The notes under the pieces: generated by a model
Databases searched by the model: none
Seen by the model: the letters and a program-made list of their open reading frames with translations, nothing else
Told to the model about the DNA's origin: nothing
Shown: in pieces, positions 47,761 to 64,000 of the stretch
Numbering within the stretch: the stretch's first letter is position 1
Layout: each line of letters opens with the position of its first letter
Assembly (NCBI GenBank): GCA_943736015.1
Contig: OX031065.1
Span: forward strand, 20,908,427 to 20,972,426
Origin: Tridacna crocea
Lineage: Eukaryota; Mollusca; Bivalvia; Cardiida; Cardiidae
Reading direction: 5' to 3'
Length of the DNA: 64,000 nt
Position numbers and translations under genes: made by a program

Positions 47761-48110
47761 TTTAGACCTTAATGCTTTTTCAAACTGATTCAAGCTATTG
47801 AATACCATAAAGGATGCCAATAAACCATACAAATTCTCTCTACAGATTGATGATAGCCACTGAAACAAAATTCATTTTTCTCCCTTCCCAAACATGGTCT
47901 GAACTTATTTGGCTTAGCAATAATGTGTATGGTGTGTATGGAACACGGATCAAACAAGCTCTGACAGTTGGGTTAGTTGCAATGGGCAGTGTGATATACT
48001 AGTAACTCAAATAGTATTATTAAACCCCCCCAAAAAAAACTGATAAAGAATACATGTCTTAGAACAGATTAATTTACCTTCAAAAACAAATTTCATCCTT
48101 TGATTCTTGT

Positions 48111-48339
48111 TTAACCCATTACCAAACGACAAAAATTTAGACTTGTCCAAATTGAGAGCATTTGCAGACGACAAAATAAAAGTGACTGAAAATTTGAAAT
48201 TTGTTTTGTGAAGGGTAGAAAACATTGTGGGAAAAGGAGAAAATGCTGGTTACCAGCATTTTCTCCTTTTCGCACAATGTTTTCTAAAGGCTTCTTTCTC
48301 AGGGGCGTCAAAAGTAGGGATTGTCTGGTAATGGGTTAA
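48111..48339 (+). mobile_element. TTAA-hairpin MITE, family A, full length, first of three in tandem
   Basis: TTAA at 48111 and 48336, with TTAACCCATTACC and GGTAATGGGTTAA ends and a nearly perfect palindrome. The right TTAA is also the left border of the next element. Confidence 0.93.
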
Positions 48340-48791
48340 CTCTTTACCAAACGACTAAATTTTGGACTTGCCCAAATTGAAAGCAGACGACAAAATAAAT
48401 GTGAATCGAAAATTGTAAATTGATTTGGAAAGGGTAGGAAACATTGTGGGAAAGAAGAAAATGCTGGGTACCAGCATTTTCTCCTATTCCCACAATGTTT
48501 TCAAAGGCTTTCTTTCTTAGGGTCGTCAAAAGGAGGGATTATGTGGTAAAATAAATGTGAATCGAAAATTGTAAATTAATTTGGAAAGGGTAGAAAACAT
48601 TGTGGGAAAAGAAAAAAAATGCTGGGTACCAGCATTTTCTCCTTTTCTCACAATGTTTTCAAAGGCTTTCTTTCTGAGGGTCATCAAAAGTAGGGTTTGT
48701 ATGGTAAGCATTTTCTCCTTTTCCCACAGTGTTTTCAAAGGCTTTCTTTCTTAGGGTTGTCAAAAGTAGGGATTGTGTGGTAAAGAGTTAA
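48336..48791 (+). mobile_element. TTAA-hairpin MITE, family A, internally amplified
   Basis: One pair of outer TTAA ends (48336, 48788) encloses two complete hairpins (about 48450-48505 and 48590-48655) and the right half of a third (48707 on). The repeated unit starts AAATAAATGTGAATCGAAAA and has a period of about 160 bp. Confidence 0.88.
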
Positions 48792-49015
48792 CTCTTTACC
48801 AAAGGAAAACATTTTAGACTGGACCCAATTAAAAACATTTGAAGATAACAAAATAAAAGTGACTGAAAATTTAAAATTTGTCTTGGGAAGGGTAGAAAAC
48901 ATTGTGGGAAAGGAAAAAATGCTGATTACCAGCATTTTCTCCTTTTCCTACAATATTTTCAAAAGGGTCCTTTCTCGGGGTCATGAATACTCCAGATTGT
49001 GTGGTAAAGGGTTAA
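48788..49015 (+). mobile_element. TTAA-hairpin MITE, family A, third in tandem
   Basis: TTAA at 48788 (shared) and 49012, with TTAACTCTTTACC and GGTAAAGGGTTAA ends. A 65-bp right-end fragment of yet another reverse copy follows to about 49079. Confidence 0.9.
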
Positions 49016-49630
49016 AAATCAACTGCAAATGCTTTAAATTTTAACAAGTCTGCATTTTTGTCTTATGATAAAGAGTGAATAATAAGATTTTCTTTTCAGT
49101 ATACTATATTGATACTGTTCGCCTTTAAAATGGTTATCTGACATTTAAAGCTACATGTACCTACATTGTTCACCGTAACTAAATTACAATTTTTTCAAAA
49201 AGTCTCTTTTTTTTCATTTTCCAGTCTCTTTTTAATTCTAATTTTGTTATCACACTACCATTTCCCAACTTTGTGCCAATCACGAGCTCCAATGTTGATG
49301 GCCCATCAAACGCAGTTCATTCATGTCCTTGTAACCTGGCTTTACTGGACCGGCTTTGTGCAAAATGAGACACTGAAATGACAAGATTATAAGTTTCTTG
49401 CTAAATACTGTACTGTAATATAGGAGCCATGCTCTGTCAAAAGTGTGTGTAGGCTGACATGGGATGACTCTTTTTGCACTTTACAAATTTTCTGCATGTC
49501 AAAGTACCATTCTACCATCAGTTCAAGTCCACTGTCATACAAATTGGGTTTTATGGATCCATAATGTTACGAGAGACCACACCTTCCTGCATGGCATTCT
49601 CCCGATTTAAATACAATACCTGGCTTCTGC

Positions 49631-49860
49631 GTCAGGGAGATATCTCTTTGGCTCAGTGGTTAAGGTATTGGCCTTGCATCCGGGAGTTCCGGGGTTCGAA
49701 TCCCGCTTGGTCCCTTATATCTGCCATGCATTTATTCATTTGTTTCTTTGTTCGTAAGATGGGGGCTCGTCCGGGATTGGCCATTGAGCCATTAATCCCA
49801 TTTGTTGTCCAAAATCGGACTTCCTGCCTAATAAGGCTTTGAGTCATAAATAAAGAAAGG
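49631..49860 (+). mobile_element. tRNA-derived SINE with intact A and B boxes
   Basis: TGGCTCAGTGGTTAAGG (A box, from 49649) and GGGTTCGAATCCC (B box, 49692-49704) are spaced as in a tRNA promoter. The unrelated body continues to a tail with ATAAATAAAGAAAGG. The lack of a proper acceptor-stem pairing and the extended body argue against a functional tRNA gene. Confidence 0.8.
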
Positions 49861-50401
49861 AATATTTGCTTGTTACATACAATTGCTTCTTTCCAAAACT
49901 TGATTCTTTCCAAAAATTAATTAGTGCACATGCAGTCTATGGTATGGATGTACAAAGCTGAACCTTTGTCTGGTCAAGTATTTAAGCTCTGAATACAAAA
50001 GACAAAAGTTCTAACATTAATGTATTTTAGATCCAGACATAAATATCATTGAAATACCTGTTGACATGTTGTTGAAATCTGTAAAAAAAGGAATCCTTTC
50101 AGATGGGATATAACACCAGACTGGGGTATCTAATCATCAGTTTAAAAACATCTTGGTCTCTCTGCCTGCCTAAAAAGATACATTGTTGTTAGATTAGAAA
50201 GGAAAGTGATCAGTAAAAAAGACATGAAAAACATGATTCTCAATCACAATGCTTTAGATCTATTTGAGTAAAGTGTACTACTGCTGATGGTCTTCAACTG
50301 TCTTGCATCTGTAGGGTTCATCTGTATGCAATGACTTAATTGATGAAATAACACCAATTTTTTCTTAAAAAGTGACTGAAAAGATATCTGTAAACTGCAA
50401 G

Positions 50402-50858
50402 TTAACCCATTACCGCACAATCCCTACTTTTGACGCCCCTGAGCAAGAAGCCTTTAGAAAACATTGTGAGAAAAGGAGAAAATGTGGTAACCAGCATTTT
50501 CTCATTTTCCCACAATGTTTTCTACCCTTCACAAAACAAATTTCAAATTTTCAGTCACTTCGATTTTGTCGTTTGCAAACGCTTTCGATTTGGACTTGTA
50601 AGCTTTAACCAATTACCACACAATCCCTACTTTTGACGCCCCTGAGAAAGAAGCCTTTTGAAAACACTGTGGGAAAAGGAGAAAATGCTGGTAACCAGCA
50701 TTTTCTCCTTTTCCCACAGTGTTTTCTACCCTTCCCAGAACAAATTTCAATCTTTCTGTCACCTTTCTTTTGTCGTCTGCAAATGCTTTCAATTTGGTCC
50801 AGTCTAAATTTTTCTTGTGTGGTAATGGGTTAAATATTGTCATTTGGTAATGAGTTAA
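50402..50858 (-). mobile_element. TTAA-hairpin MITE, family A, host copy split by a nested copy
   Basis: The left part 50402-50608 runs from TTAACCCATTACCGCAC to ...GGACTTGTAAGCTTTAA. The missing right end, TTAAATATTGTCATTTGG...GAGTTAA, resumes at 50830-50858 after the inserted element. Confidence 0.9.
50605..50833 (-). mobile_element. TTAA-hairpin MITE, family A, nested inside another copy
   Basis: TTAA at 50605 and 50830, TTAACCAATTACC and GGTAATGGGTTAA ends, perfect palindrome at about 50659-50726; 229 bp. It is inserted at a TTAA within the older host copy. Confidence 0.93.
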
Positions 50859-50974
50859 ACCAAACTCTTGAAAGTTGAGACTTAAAATATGCTGGTTTGA
50901 CATTGTAACGTTAGTCAAGACCAGAATATACCTGGTAAGAATTCTGACATTTAATATAAAACGTCTACCACCTG

Positions 50975-52020
50975 ATGTTAAACTCGGATCAAAATTCATC
51001 AATTATTTTTTCACAAAACAAACTTCTAAACTCATTCACTACCTACGACCAAGATCCGAATGCACCTAATATAAAGTCCGATCTTCACTACAAAACAACC
51101 ACAATGTGTTTAACTAGGTTTCCCTGGTCCATATTACAACCCTGTGTACCCTACACATTCGACTTTGTATGTATAAACGCCGAATGTCTTATCGGACGAA
51201 ATAGTAATGGACCGAAAGTTTTATGGGCCGAGACGCGAAGTTTCTACCAGTACAGCTCTGACAAGAGAAAAAACGGTGTTTATTCATGTCCTGATCAGAA
51301 TGCTGAAAGCGCAACTCCGATTTACCAATCAACATACAAGGAACGCAGTCCTAATCTCAAGAAAATTAAAATCTTACCTAGGTTTCGCAGTAGCTTTCAT
51401 GTAGAGGAAGCACATAGCGTCTGTGGATATACGTCATCATTATCAATCACGTGATGCCCAAATATAGGACATCAGAATCATTCCGAATAGATGTAGCAAC
51501 GTCTTTTTGGAGTTGGGAGAGTTGATAATGAAAAAATGCAAATGGTTCTGTAGCAGGAGCCGATGTTGCAATGAACGCTTCTATCCCCTTGTTGACAAAA
51601 TTAGAGTATAATTAGCAGATTCGTGTCTTTATTCCGACTATTTTCACGCACAAAAATACCTCTATATGAGCGCTATTGGGGCTTTAAGAAAAAAAAGAAA
51701 CATGACGCGTTTAAGTGTTGAGAACAAGGGTCAAGATTATTTTATACATGCACAATACACACTATAATTATGTCATATGTATTATACAGTGTTTCTTCTA
51801 TTTTGTGCAGGCCAATCTTAGCAGATCTGACAGATGTGGGTATACACCCAGAGTTGATTTAACCTTAAGATTCCTTGCCTTCACATCTTCGCGAGCCAAG
51901 GTTACGATCACTACGTGGATCTTACCTTGGCTGATTGAGCCCGATTTCGAGATTTCAGCGATGCGCCCTCTTGGATGCTGGTTATTACCCACCTTTACGA
52001 CGTATTTCTGAAAGCCAATG
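50975..52020. other. Unassigned patch with coding-like and splice-like signals
   Basis: A plus-strand open frame without clear homology spans 50975-51454. On the minus strand, GGCTTTCAG precedes about 82 bp (52012 to 51931) open in one frame (Lys-Tyr-Val-Val-Lys-Val-Gly-Asn-Asn...) and ending CAAG|GTAAGATCC; another strong donor, CCTAG|GTAAGAT, lies at about 51377. CACGTGA occurs near 51449. It could be exons of an unrecognised minus-strand gene or chance. Confidence 0.2.
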
Positions 52021-53299
52021 AAATATCGTTTTACAAACTGCTTACGAATACAATTTATTCAACATGAAGCGATAAGCAGACATCCACGTGGGTTTCCATG
52101 TTTATCTTCCATTCGAAAGGTCGCGACCTTATTCTATTTTTATCAAAGATGAAATGCTTCGAGCAATTTCATTCGTTGCAGCTAGAGCTGGCTGCATTCA
52201 ATGAAAAAGCGTATCGGGGATTGTAAAAGTCAAGCTCGATCCGCCAAGGGTAGCCTACAAAGCCTACAAGAGGGTTAACAGGCAATATTTCTAGTGCGTT
52301 TCTCAGAATAACTGGCAAAGAAGCTGACAGTGTCGACCCAAGGTCAGATTACTAGCTGGTAATTTTCACCAATATTTTGAGTTTGGTTGTTAATGGTTAG
52401 ATATTACCTTTATCAAACAATCTTGTATAAAATACCTTTAAGTAGGGGAAAAGACCTTTGAAAATATTGCAGACAAGAGAAAATGCTGGTCACTAGCATT
52501 TTTTTTCTTTTTCCCGAAAAGTTTTATTACCCATTATAGATTCATGTCTTCAAACCACATTAAATTTGCAAACGCTTTCAATTTTGAGTTCTCAGATTTT
52601 ATCATCTTGCGGCTTCCTTCTTCAAGTGACCTGTTTTCAAACTTGCCCGTTGAACATTAGTTTCCTGCGGATATGACGTAATTTGTCACATGACGTTGTA
52701 CCCCTGTTTACGTTATAAAATAGTTTCTGCTTCTGCTCATAGTGTTAAACTAACCCCTAGATAAAGTGTGGTTATTGTTAACAATGTTGGATAACCGAAA
52801 TCATTTCGATCACGAGAGCTGTTGATAAAATATATCCCTTTACCAAAAATACTCTAAGGAAGAAGACATTGGTGAAAACCTTGAAGGACAAGGAAAAAAT
52901 GCTGGTGACCAGCATTTTCTCCTTTTCCCACAATATTTTCATACCTTTTAGAGATAAACCCGTTTCATATCATAAATATCTAATTTCTAATCTGCAAATG
53001 CTTTAATTTTGGACTAGCCTCTTTTTCCGTTTGGTAAAGAGATAATTGACCTTATTTGGATTGAGACACTAAATTATCAATTAACACTTACCACTTGCTG
53101 AACACTGATAGCTTACTTCATATAGGCAAAGTTTGTATAATGTATAACAAAAGTTGAAGACACAGTAGCAAATAGACGGGACATTTCTCTGTTTGGCACA
53201 TTGTCCGTGTTCTTTTAATTTAAAAAAAAAAGACATATTTATTCTACATCCATTGAGAAACAATTTCTTACAACTTATTATTAATCTCTCTCGATTCTC

Positions 53300-53430
53300 T
53301 TGGATACAATAACAGTACTCGCTCCGAGTGTGTGAACCAATGAAAAATCCCGAAGTTGACACCCGCCTCGGGGTATCAAACTCAGAACCTTATGTTTACG
53401 AGACCGACACTCTACCGTACAACAGTGGAC
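53300..53430 (-). mobile_element. tRNA-like SINE head
   Basis: On the minus strand ACGGTAGAGTGTCGGTCTCG (A-box region) and GAGTTTGATACCC (B-box-like, 53371-53383) have tRNA spacing. Confidence 0.5.
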
Positions 53431-53923
53431 ACCACTGTTGTCTCCTAACGCAGACAATACTGCTGAACTTGAATCTTTTTCCCACCCGTTGCCATGTAGC
53501 AAACCCCATCATTTGTTGTATATTCTGTACAAATTCTCCATTTCATTTTATTAATCGAGGGACACAACCTAAATTGTATTTTTGTATAAGTATGTATATT
53601 TTGTTGTATTATGGGCAAGAGGCCTTTATTTCATGCTTTCTGGTAGGATATCGAGAAATAGCAGTGAAAATATTTTTCGATCTTACACTGGTACCACCAG
53701 TGAAAATACCGATTTTCACGTTCTTGTTGCCTAGGTAAATTGCGCATGCCTAACAACCAGATGGGAAATATGACGTCATGTACCTTACATTTCTCGCGCT
53801 TGACGTAATATTGTAATACGTTGCTATGCGGGAGGGGTACGCCACGGGGAATAACGAAAAAATACTGTACTGGATTTCGATAAAGCTCCTCACAGAAAGG
53901 GTTAACAGCATGAAATAAATAGA

Positions 53924-54068
53924 TTTTTTTTTTCGGTGAAAAGTCGAAATTTTTTTCATCTCGTGAACACCATCGGCAATATTTTCGCTCGTGGCTGCGC
54001 CACTCGCGAAAATATTACCGATGATGTTCACTCGATGAAATAAATTTCGACCTTTCACCAAAAAAAAC
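53924..54068. repeat. Large palindrome just upstream of the esterase gene
   Basis: TTTTTTTCGGTGAAAAGTCG and its inverse CGACCTTTCACCAAAAAAAA flank further paired blocks (GAACACCATCGGCAATATTT with AAATATTACCGATGATGTTC) around CTCGTGGCTGCGCCACTCG. The total is about 145 bp, ending 200 bp before the esterase start codon. Confidence 0.85.
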
Positions 54069-54267
54069 CAAATATCCTCTAAATATTTACTAACAAAGTA
54101 TCATTATATGCATGTACTTTTTTTTTCAATAGAATTTAAACACATGACTCAACCACTCTTATATTTATAGAAACGAAAGTGTTGTCAAAGATAAAGTAGG
54201 CCTACTTAAAACTCACACATTGATACTAACGACAGCCAGACTAGATCAAATCAGTTTCGCTATCGGA

Positions 54268-60400
<6,133 letters not shown>

Positions 60401-60461
60401 AGGCCCCTACCTTTTGTCATCTTATTCTCTTTCTAAATAAACCATATGTGTATTACAATTT

Positions 60462-60633
60462 TTATTTTTTACCAAAGTATAAAATGTAAGTCTGATCCAA
60501 TTTGAAAGCAGTATCAGAAAGGGTAGAAAACATTGTGGGAAAAGGGGAAATGCTGGTTAACAGCATTTTATGCTTTTTCCACAATGTTTTCAAAAGGCTC
60601 GTTAAAAAGTGGGATTGTCTGGTAAAGAGCTAT
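60462..60633 (+). mobile_element. TTAA-hairpin MITE, family A, shortened
   Basis: TTTTTACCAAAGTATAAAAT start, hairpin GGGAAATGCTGGTTAACAGC, and GATTGTCTGGTAAAGAGC end. Confidence 0.72.
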
Positions 60634-61333
60634 AGTCATATTTTGTTAATTTTCTAAGGCCCTATATGAGAACTTTCAGTAACTTAACATTATTTCAACA
60701 AAATCAAAACCTCCAAGCCTTAAACACATATCTTATCCCCTTACTACACAACCCCGAGTTTTACGAACCTGAGGTAGGAGGTAGGCGGTTGTCGAAAACA
60801 TTATAAGAAAAGGAGAACATACAGGACTCCTTTTCACACAATATTTTCTACCCTTAGAGAGAAAAGTTTCCTCATTTGAGCCACACAAAAACACATGTTA
60901 GTCCTCGTCTTCAGTCTGTACTTCAATGTTTGAAAGCCATTTTCATTGAATGGTACTTATTTTCATTGTATATAACTTTAGCCTTGTTGTGCTAATATAC
61001 TGTACCGGAAGAGCAGGTTGCATAACCAAATTACCGCCAACTAAAGTTGACGTTACACAAAAAGTAAATCTTTTATTCACATTATGGCCTTCTTTGGTTG
61101 TGATGAAACCCCTTTTATTTTGAAGAAATGACTTGACGGCTTTCTGCACTTCACTTTTAACATCTGTGTGTTATACAGTACATGTATATTGTCAAAACTT
61201 AACCTTTTACCAAATGACGGAATTCAAGACCTGTCCAAACTGGGAGCACTTGCAGCCTTCAATATAATGTGACTAAAAAAGTAGACTCTGTTTGAAAATA
61301 GTAAAACAAATGTAAAGAATGCAAAGAAATTGC

Positions 61334-61408
61334 CAGTCTGGGTATTCGAACCAGCTACCCTTTTTTCAAGTCTCACGTCTTGTGCCCTACAGGTTGCGGT
61401 ACCAGACT
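61334..61408 (-). mobile_element. tRNA-like SINE head
   Basis: The minus strand carries GGTTCGAATACCC (B box, 61340-61352) and an A-box-like stretch near 61390-61408. Confidence 0.45.
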
Positions 61409-61954
61409 TTGCTCCAATGATCCATTGTGCGGATACTCCGCAGGAAGGAACTATTTAACAAATACAGTAGTTATTACAAAAAGCGATAATCCGCAGCTCG
61501 ATAGATTGTGTAGGAAAATATTGAACGTAAATAATGATAACGTTTTATTTAACCCTTCAACTCATATGCGCAACTGACTGACCTCTTGCGGACAGTGTAG
61601 GTCAAGATTAGAATGTGCAGTCTGATCTTGGATCTACACTGTCCGATAGGGTCATTTTATTCTCCAAAAAATTAAGTTTGATATAAAGTTATTTCGGTTT
61701 TTATTAACGTGTAGAAAGTTTTATTTAAGTTATTAAGCAGGGTAAAGGTAAATGTTAAAATAAATGAACATATGAATTCATTTGACAAAAGGTTAATAAC
61801 TCGACCATAATGGAATTTCAGAAGTAGTGAAATATTGAAAATGGTTTGATCGGAAATGGATGAAATATGATGAAAAATGGACCCTCTAAGTAAGTTTGTT
61901 ATACAGTTGAGAAATATTTTTGTAATCGTTTTAGCGCCATATGTGAAATTATAG

Positions 61955-62040
61955 TCCTTTGCGGATAGCATAGATCAAGATCAGACTGCACAAAACGTGC
62001 AGTCTGATCTTTGATCTATGCCATCCGATGGGGAGTCAAA
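61955..62040. repeat. Palindromic repeat, family G copy
   Basis: TTGCGGATAGCATAGATCAA and AAGATCAGACTGCAC / GTGCAGTCTGATCTT, followed by ATGCCATCCGATGGGG; a perfect stem of about 20 bp. A sibling lies at 61560-61660. Confidence 0.78.
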
Positions 62041-62112
62041 CTTTTAAGATAAAAATCTTTCACAGACTCGTAAGATTGTATTGTATATGTTTAAAAATGG
62101 GTCTTGTTTATA

Positions 62113-62365
62113 TGTGACCCATCACACGAAAAGTGACTCTGGAAATTCCGTACAATCAATAAGATGAAAACATATAAAAGATACTGCAGGTCAATTTAAG
62201 TTGATAATTCAAAAATGATTGCATAGTAAGGTAGAATGACCACTTTTCATACAGAAAATATCATAAAAGCGAAAAGTCTCGATTCTGCTCAGCCTGCGCA
62301 ATTCGCACAGTCTGACCAGAATCGAGACTTTTCGCAGTTCCCAGATGGTCCCTTTTTGCGTGACG
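62113..62365. mobile_element. Palindrome-tailed repeat, family J, copy 2
   Basis: Co-linear with 39431-39695 over its length, including GATGAAAACATATAAAAG, GACCACTTTTCATACAGAA and the hairpin GCGAAAAGTCTCGATTCTGC / CAGAATCGAGACTTTTCGC. Confidence 0.85.
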
Positions 62366-62496
62366 TATATTTGATGATGTAAGAGTTAAATACGGTTACC
62401 CTGAAGTTCTATTTAGCCTCTAGTATAGGAGTACCGCTCTCGCAAAATAGGGTTTAATGCGTTTCTTTCATACATTATACCAAGCAAGTCATCAGA

Positions 62497-62577
62497 TCGT
62501 CGGTTTACTTTGAAAACCTCATAACTACAGCTTGTTACAAGCTGTAGTTACGAGGTTTTCGAAGTAAACCGTCGATT
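62497..62577. repeat. Palindromic repeat, family H, copy 3 (near-perfect)
   Basis: ATCGTCGGTTTACTTTGAAA with TTTCGAAGTAAACCGTCGAT encloses AACTACAGCTTGTTACAAGC, giving an 80-bp near-perfect palindrome. It lies within a family D-related repeat. Confidence 0.85.
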
Positions 62578-63105
62578 TGATATTGTGTCCACAAAATCCA
62601 CATCTAACCTGCTAAAAAAGCGGAATAGTGTGATATTGTGATTCTTGGACGTGCACAAAATTTATTGAGAGCGAAAAATTCCGACCAAGGTCAGCCAGCG
62701 CAGACTGCGAAGGCTGACCAGGGTCGATACTTTTCAAGGATGCATGAAAGTCCCCTTTTCTCAGAACATGACGTACATGTATAATGTAATTTAACTGGGA
62801 GAGTATTTTCTAGTTTAAAAATATTTGGTTTCAATCCATTCTGAATTTAGATCTATCATTCTATCAGCCGTATTCGATTATTGTTTCGTTGTAATCCTAT
62901 AATTACTCGAGCAGTAAGGACGATAGTTCCTAAGGTACAGATTGCTAATCAAGCACAGCCCTCTAAGTACTGTGAGCAACCGAATTCCTTTTTTTCTTTT
63001 CGTTGTCCCTTTTCACAGTTTAGAGAAGAACAAGAACAAAATTAAGATCAGGAAAAGGAGAGATAAAGCCAGAGAGCTAGAGAGCCATCTCTAGACAAAT
63101 GGAGA

Positions 63106-63129
63106 TAGACAGACAGACAGACAGACAGA
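63106..63129 (+). repeat. (GACA)n microsatellite
   Basis: Six tandem GACA units. Confidence 0.9.
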
Positions 63130-63240
63130 CCCTCCTTATCCTCTTCTCAGATAGAATGGGGGTCAGATGACACAGTCAGAATTGAGTTTAAACCCGTGAA
63201 GTCTCTAATGATGTGTGTCTATTGCTTTATTTCTTTTTAG

Positions 63241-63416
63241 CGGAAAGACAAGTGAAACGGATGAAAGCTGTCAATCTTTTCCGGGTTTTAAGTAGCGCCC
63301 AGTTCACCTTAGGTCTTCTCCTGGTTTTTTTCGGATCCTATAGCATACAATACCATACTAGATCCGTACAAACAGATGTGCCATACTACAGCGGTGCTTT
63401 CATTGCAGGACCAATG
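63241..63416 (+). CDS. Exon of a multi-pass membrane protein, possibly MS4A-like (partial)
   Basis: The acceptor TTTCTTTTTAG and donor CCAATG|GTAAAC bound 176 bp, phase 2 in and phase 0 out. An internal ATG at 63261 could be the start. The product has a basic stretch (Glu-Arg-Gln-Val-Lys-Arg-Met-Lys), one hydrophobic helix (Phe-Thr-Leu-Gly-Leu-Leu-Leu-Val-Phe-Phe-Gly), a polar loop and the start of a second helix (Ser-Gly-Ala-Phe-Ile-Ala-Gly-Pro). That layout fits the first two segments of MS4A/CD20-type tetraspans, but the family is not certain. The gene continues to the right. Confidence 0.5.
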
Positions 63417-63940
63417 GTAAACTACTAAATGTTATAGACCCAGTAGCGGCCAAAAGTAAACATCGGTTCAAAAGTTGTCACAGGCAGGAAAATGAATTTT
63501 TAGACTAGGTAAAAAGTGAACATAAGATAGAGCAACCTGGCAACGTTTATACCGATGTTAAGAATCATTTTTCTGCCAGGAATTAACACTTAGGCCGATT
63601 CTTAACCATAATAGTTCCCATCCTTTTAAACGGTACGACTTCAGTGTAAGTGCTTTTTAACTCCTGCATTGTTCACTTTAAGCCGCTTTGGAGCATTTAA
63701 GAATAAGTAGTTAAGTATTTAGCCATTGCAATAAGTGGTCAAAAACCCCATAGAAATAAATGGCAATATACAGACCCACAGATAGGTGTGGTTAATTATC
63801 AGCGTATTGAAATAAGTGGTAAGTATATATAAACCTTAGTTAATATTTAACCCCTGAACAAAATTACAACAGCCTAATTCTTAGCATTTCTGTGCAACAC
63901 GGGTGAATCTTGGTCTATTACATGTTGTCACCCGAAACCA

Positions 63941-64000
63941 TTAACCCATTACCACATGAGAAAAATTTAGACTGGTCCAAATTGAAAGCATTTGCAGACA
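63941..64000 (+). mobile_element. TTAA-hairpin MITE, family A, cut by the window edge
   Basis: TTAACCCATTACCACATGAG and AAATTGAAAGCATTTGCAGA match the left arm of the 10878-11106 copy. Confidence 0.88.

Larger units (their letters stand above)
31015..54267. other. Gene-poor, MITE-dense interval between PCIF1 and the esterase
   Basis: No protein gene is supported in about 23 kb. The left part must include the PCIF1 3'UTR (poly-A signal not resolved; AATAAA occurs at about 32338). Beyond the repeats listed separately, decayed family A fragments occur near 32210-32260, 32660-32872, 35599-35820, 36984-37165, 38150-38342, 40490-40642, 45380-45705, 46096-46315, 47023-47330, 52400-52620 and 52830-53045. 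Unlisted stretches are AT-rich with nothing recognised. Confidence 0.6.
60401..63240. other. Interval between the esterase and the next gene's exon
   Basis: It begins with the esterase 3'UTR (AATAAA at 60434). It then holds family A fragments at 60462-60633, 60731-60930 and 61198-61290, a tRNA-like head at 61334-61408, family G units at 61560-61660 and 61955-62040, family J at 62113-62365, a family D relative with a nested family H palindrome (62450-62770), and a (GACA)n stretch at 63106-63129. No coding exon seen. Confidence 0.6.

Noticed and set aside
49649-49704. A functional tRNA gene
   Set aside because: A and B boxes are present, but the flanks do not pair as an acceptor stem and an unrelated body and A-rich tail follow, so a SINE is the better call.
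50613-51002. Open frame of 129 codons, minus strand
   Set aside because: It runs through the nested MITE 50605-50833. Similar peptides ([11 protein letters not shown] and so on) occur wherever the element is read in that frame.

Overview
This window reads as animal nuclear DNA, most likely from a mollusc and probably a bivalve. The genes are split into short exons with GT...AG introns, the DNA is AT-rich, and non-coding sequence is packed with short palindromic non-autonomous transposons and tRNA-derived SINEs. The bivalve assignment is an inference from the repeat style and gene content, because no species-diagnostic gene is present.

Four protein genes are supported. (1) 359-9478, minus strand, is the 5' part of a secreted protein with a degenerate thrombospondin type-1 module followed by a von Willebrand factor A domain; it runs off the left edge. 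(2) 17172-31014, plus strand, is a complete 12-coding-exon PCIF1/CAPAM gene (cap-proximal m6Am methyltransferase) of 665 codons, with WW domain and NPPF catalytic motif, and every splice phase agrees. (3) 54268-60400, plus strand, is a complete 6-exon secreted type-B carboxylesterase/cholinesterase-like enzyme of 529 codons with a full Ser-Glu-His triad. (4) 63241-63416, plus strand, is one exon of a multi-pass membrane protein, possibly MS4A-like, that leaves the right edge. A possible spliced non-coding transcript (41095 to about 46990, plus) and a splice-signal-bearing patch (51000-52020) are weaker calls. The genes do not form a functional unit.

Layout: 1-9264 is mostly the 8.5-kb first intron of gene 1, with several MITEs, a 331-bp tandem duplication and a 10-bp satellite. 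9479-17148 is intergenic or 5' non-coding. 17149-31014 is PCIF1, whose introns hold about fifteen copies of one MITE family and a pogo-like element. 31015-54267 is a 23-kb gene-poor, MITE-dense region. 54268-60400 is the esterase. 60401-63240 is intergenic or intronic.

The most striking content is a family of roughly 225-230 bp elements, with some 45 intact or decayed copies. They have TTAACYCWTTACC-type inverted ends, TTAA at both borders and a central, nearly perfect 67-bp palindrome. One copy (50605-50833) sits inside another at an internal TTAA that is duplicated on both sides, which is direct evidence of piggyBac-like TTAA targeting. Related families swap the palindrome core. Several copies end 39-57 bp upstream of PCIF1 3' splice sites, and an unrelated MITE appears to supply the 3' splice site of the last esterase exon. 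No transposase gene is visible here.
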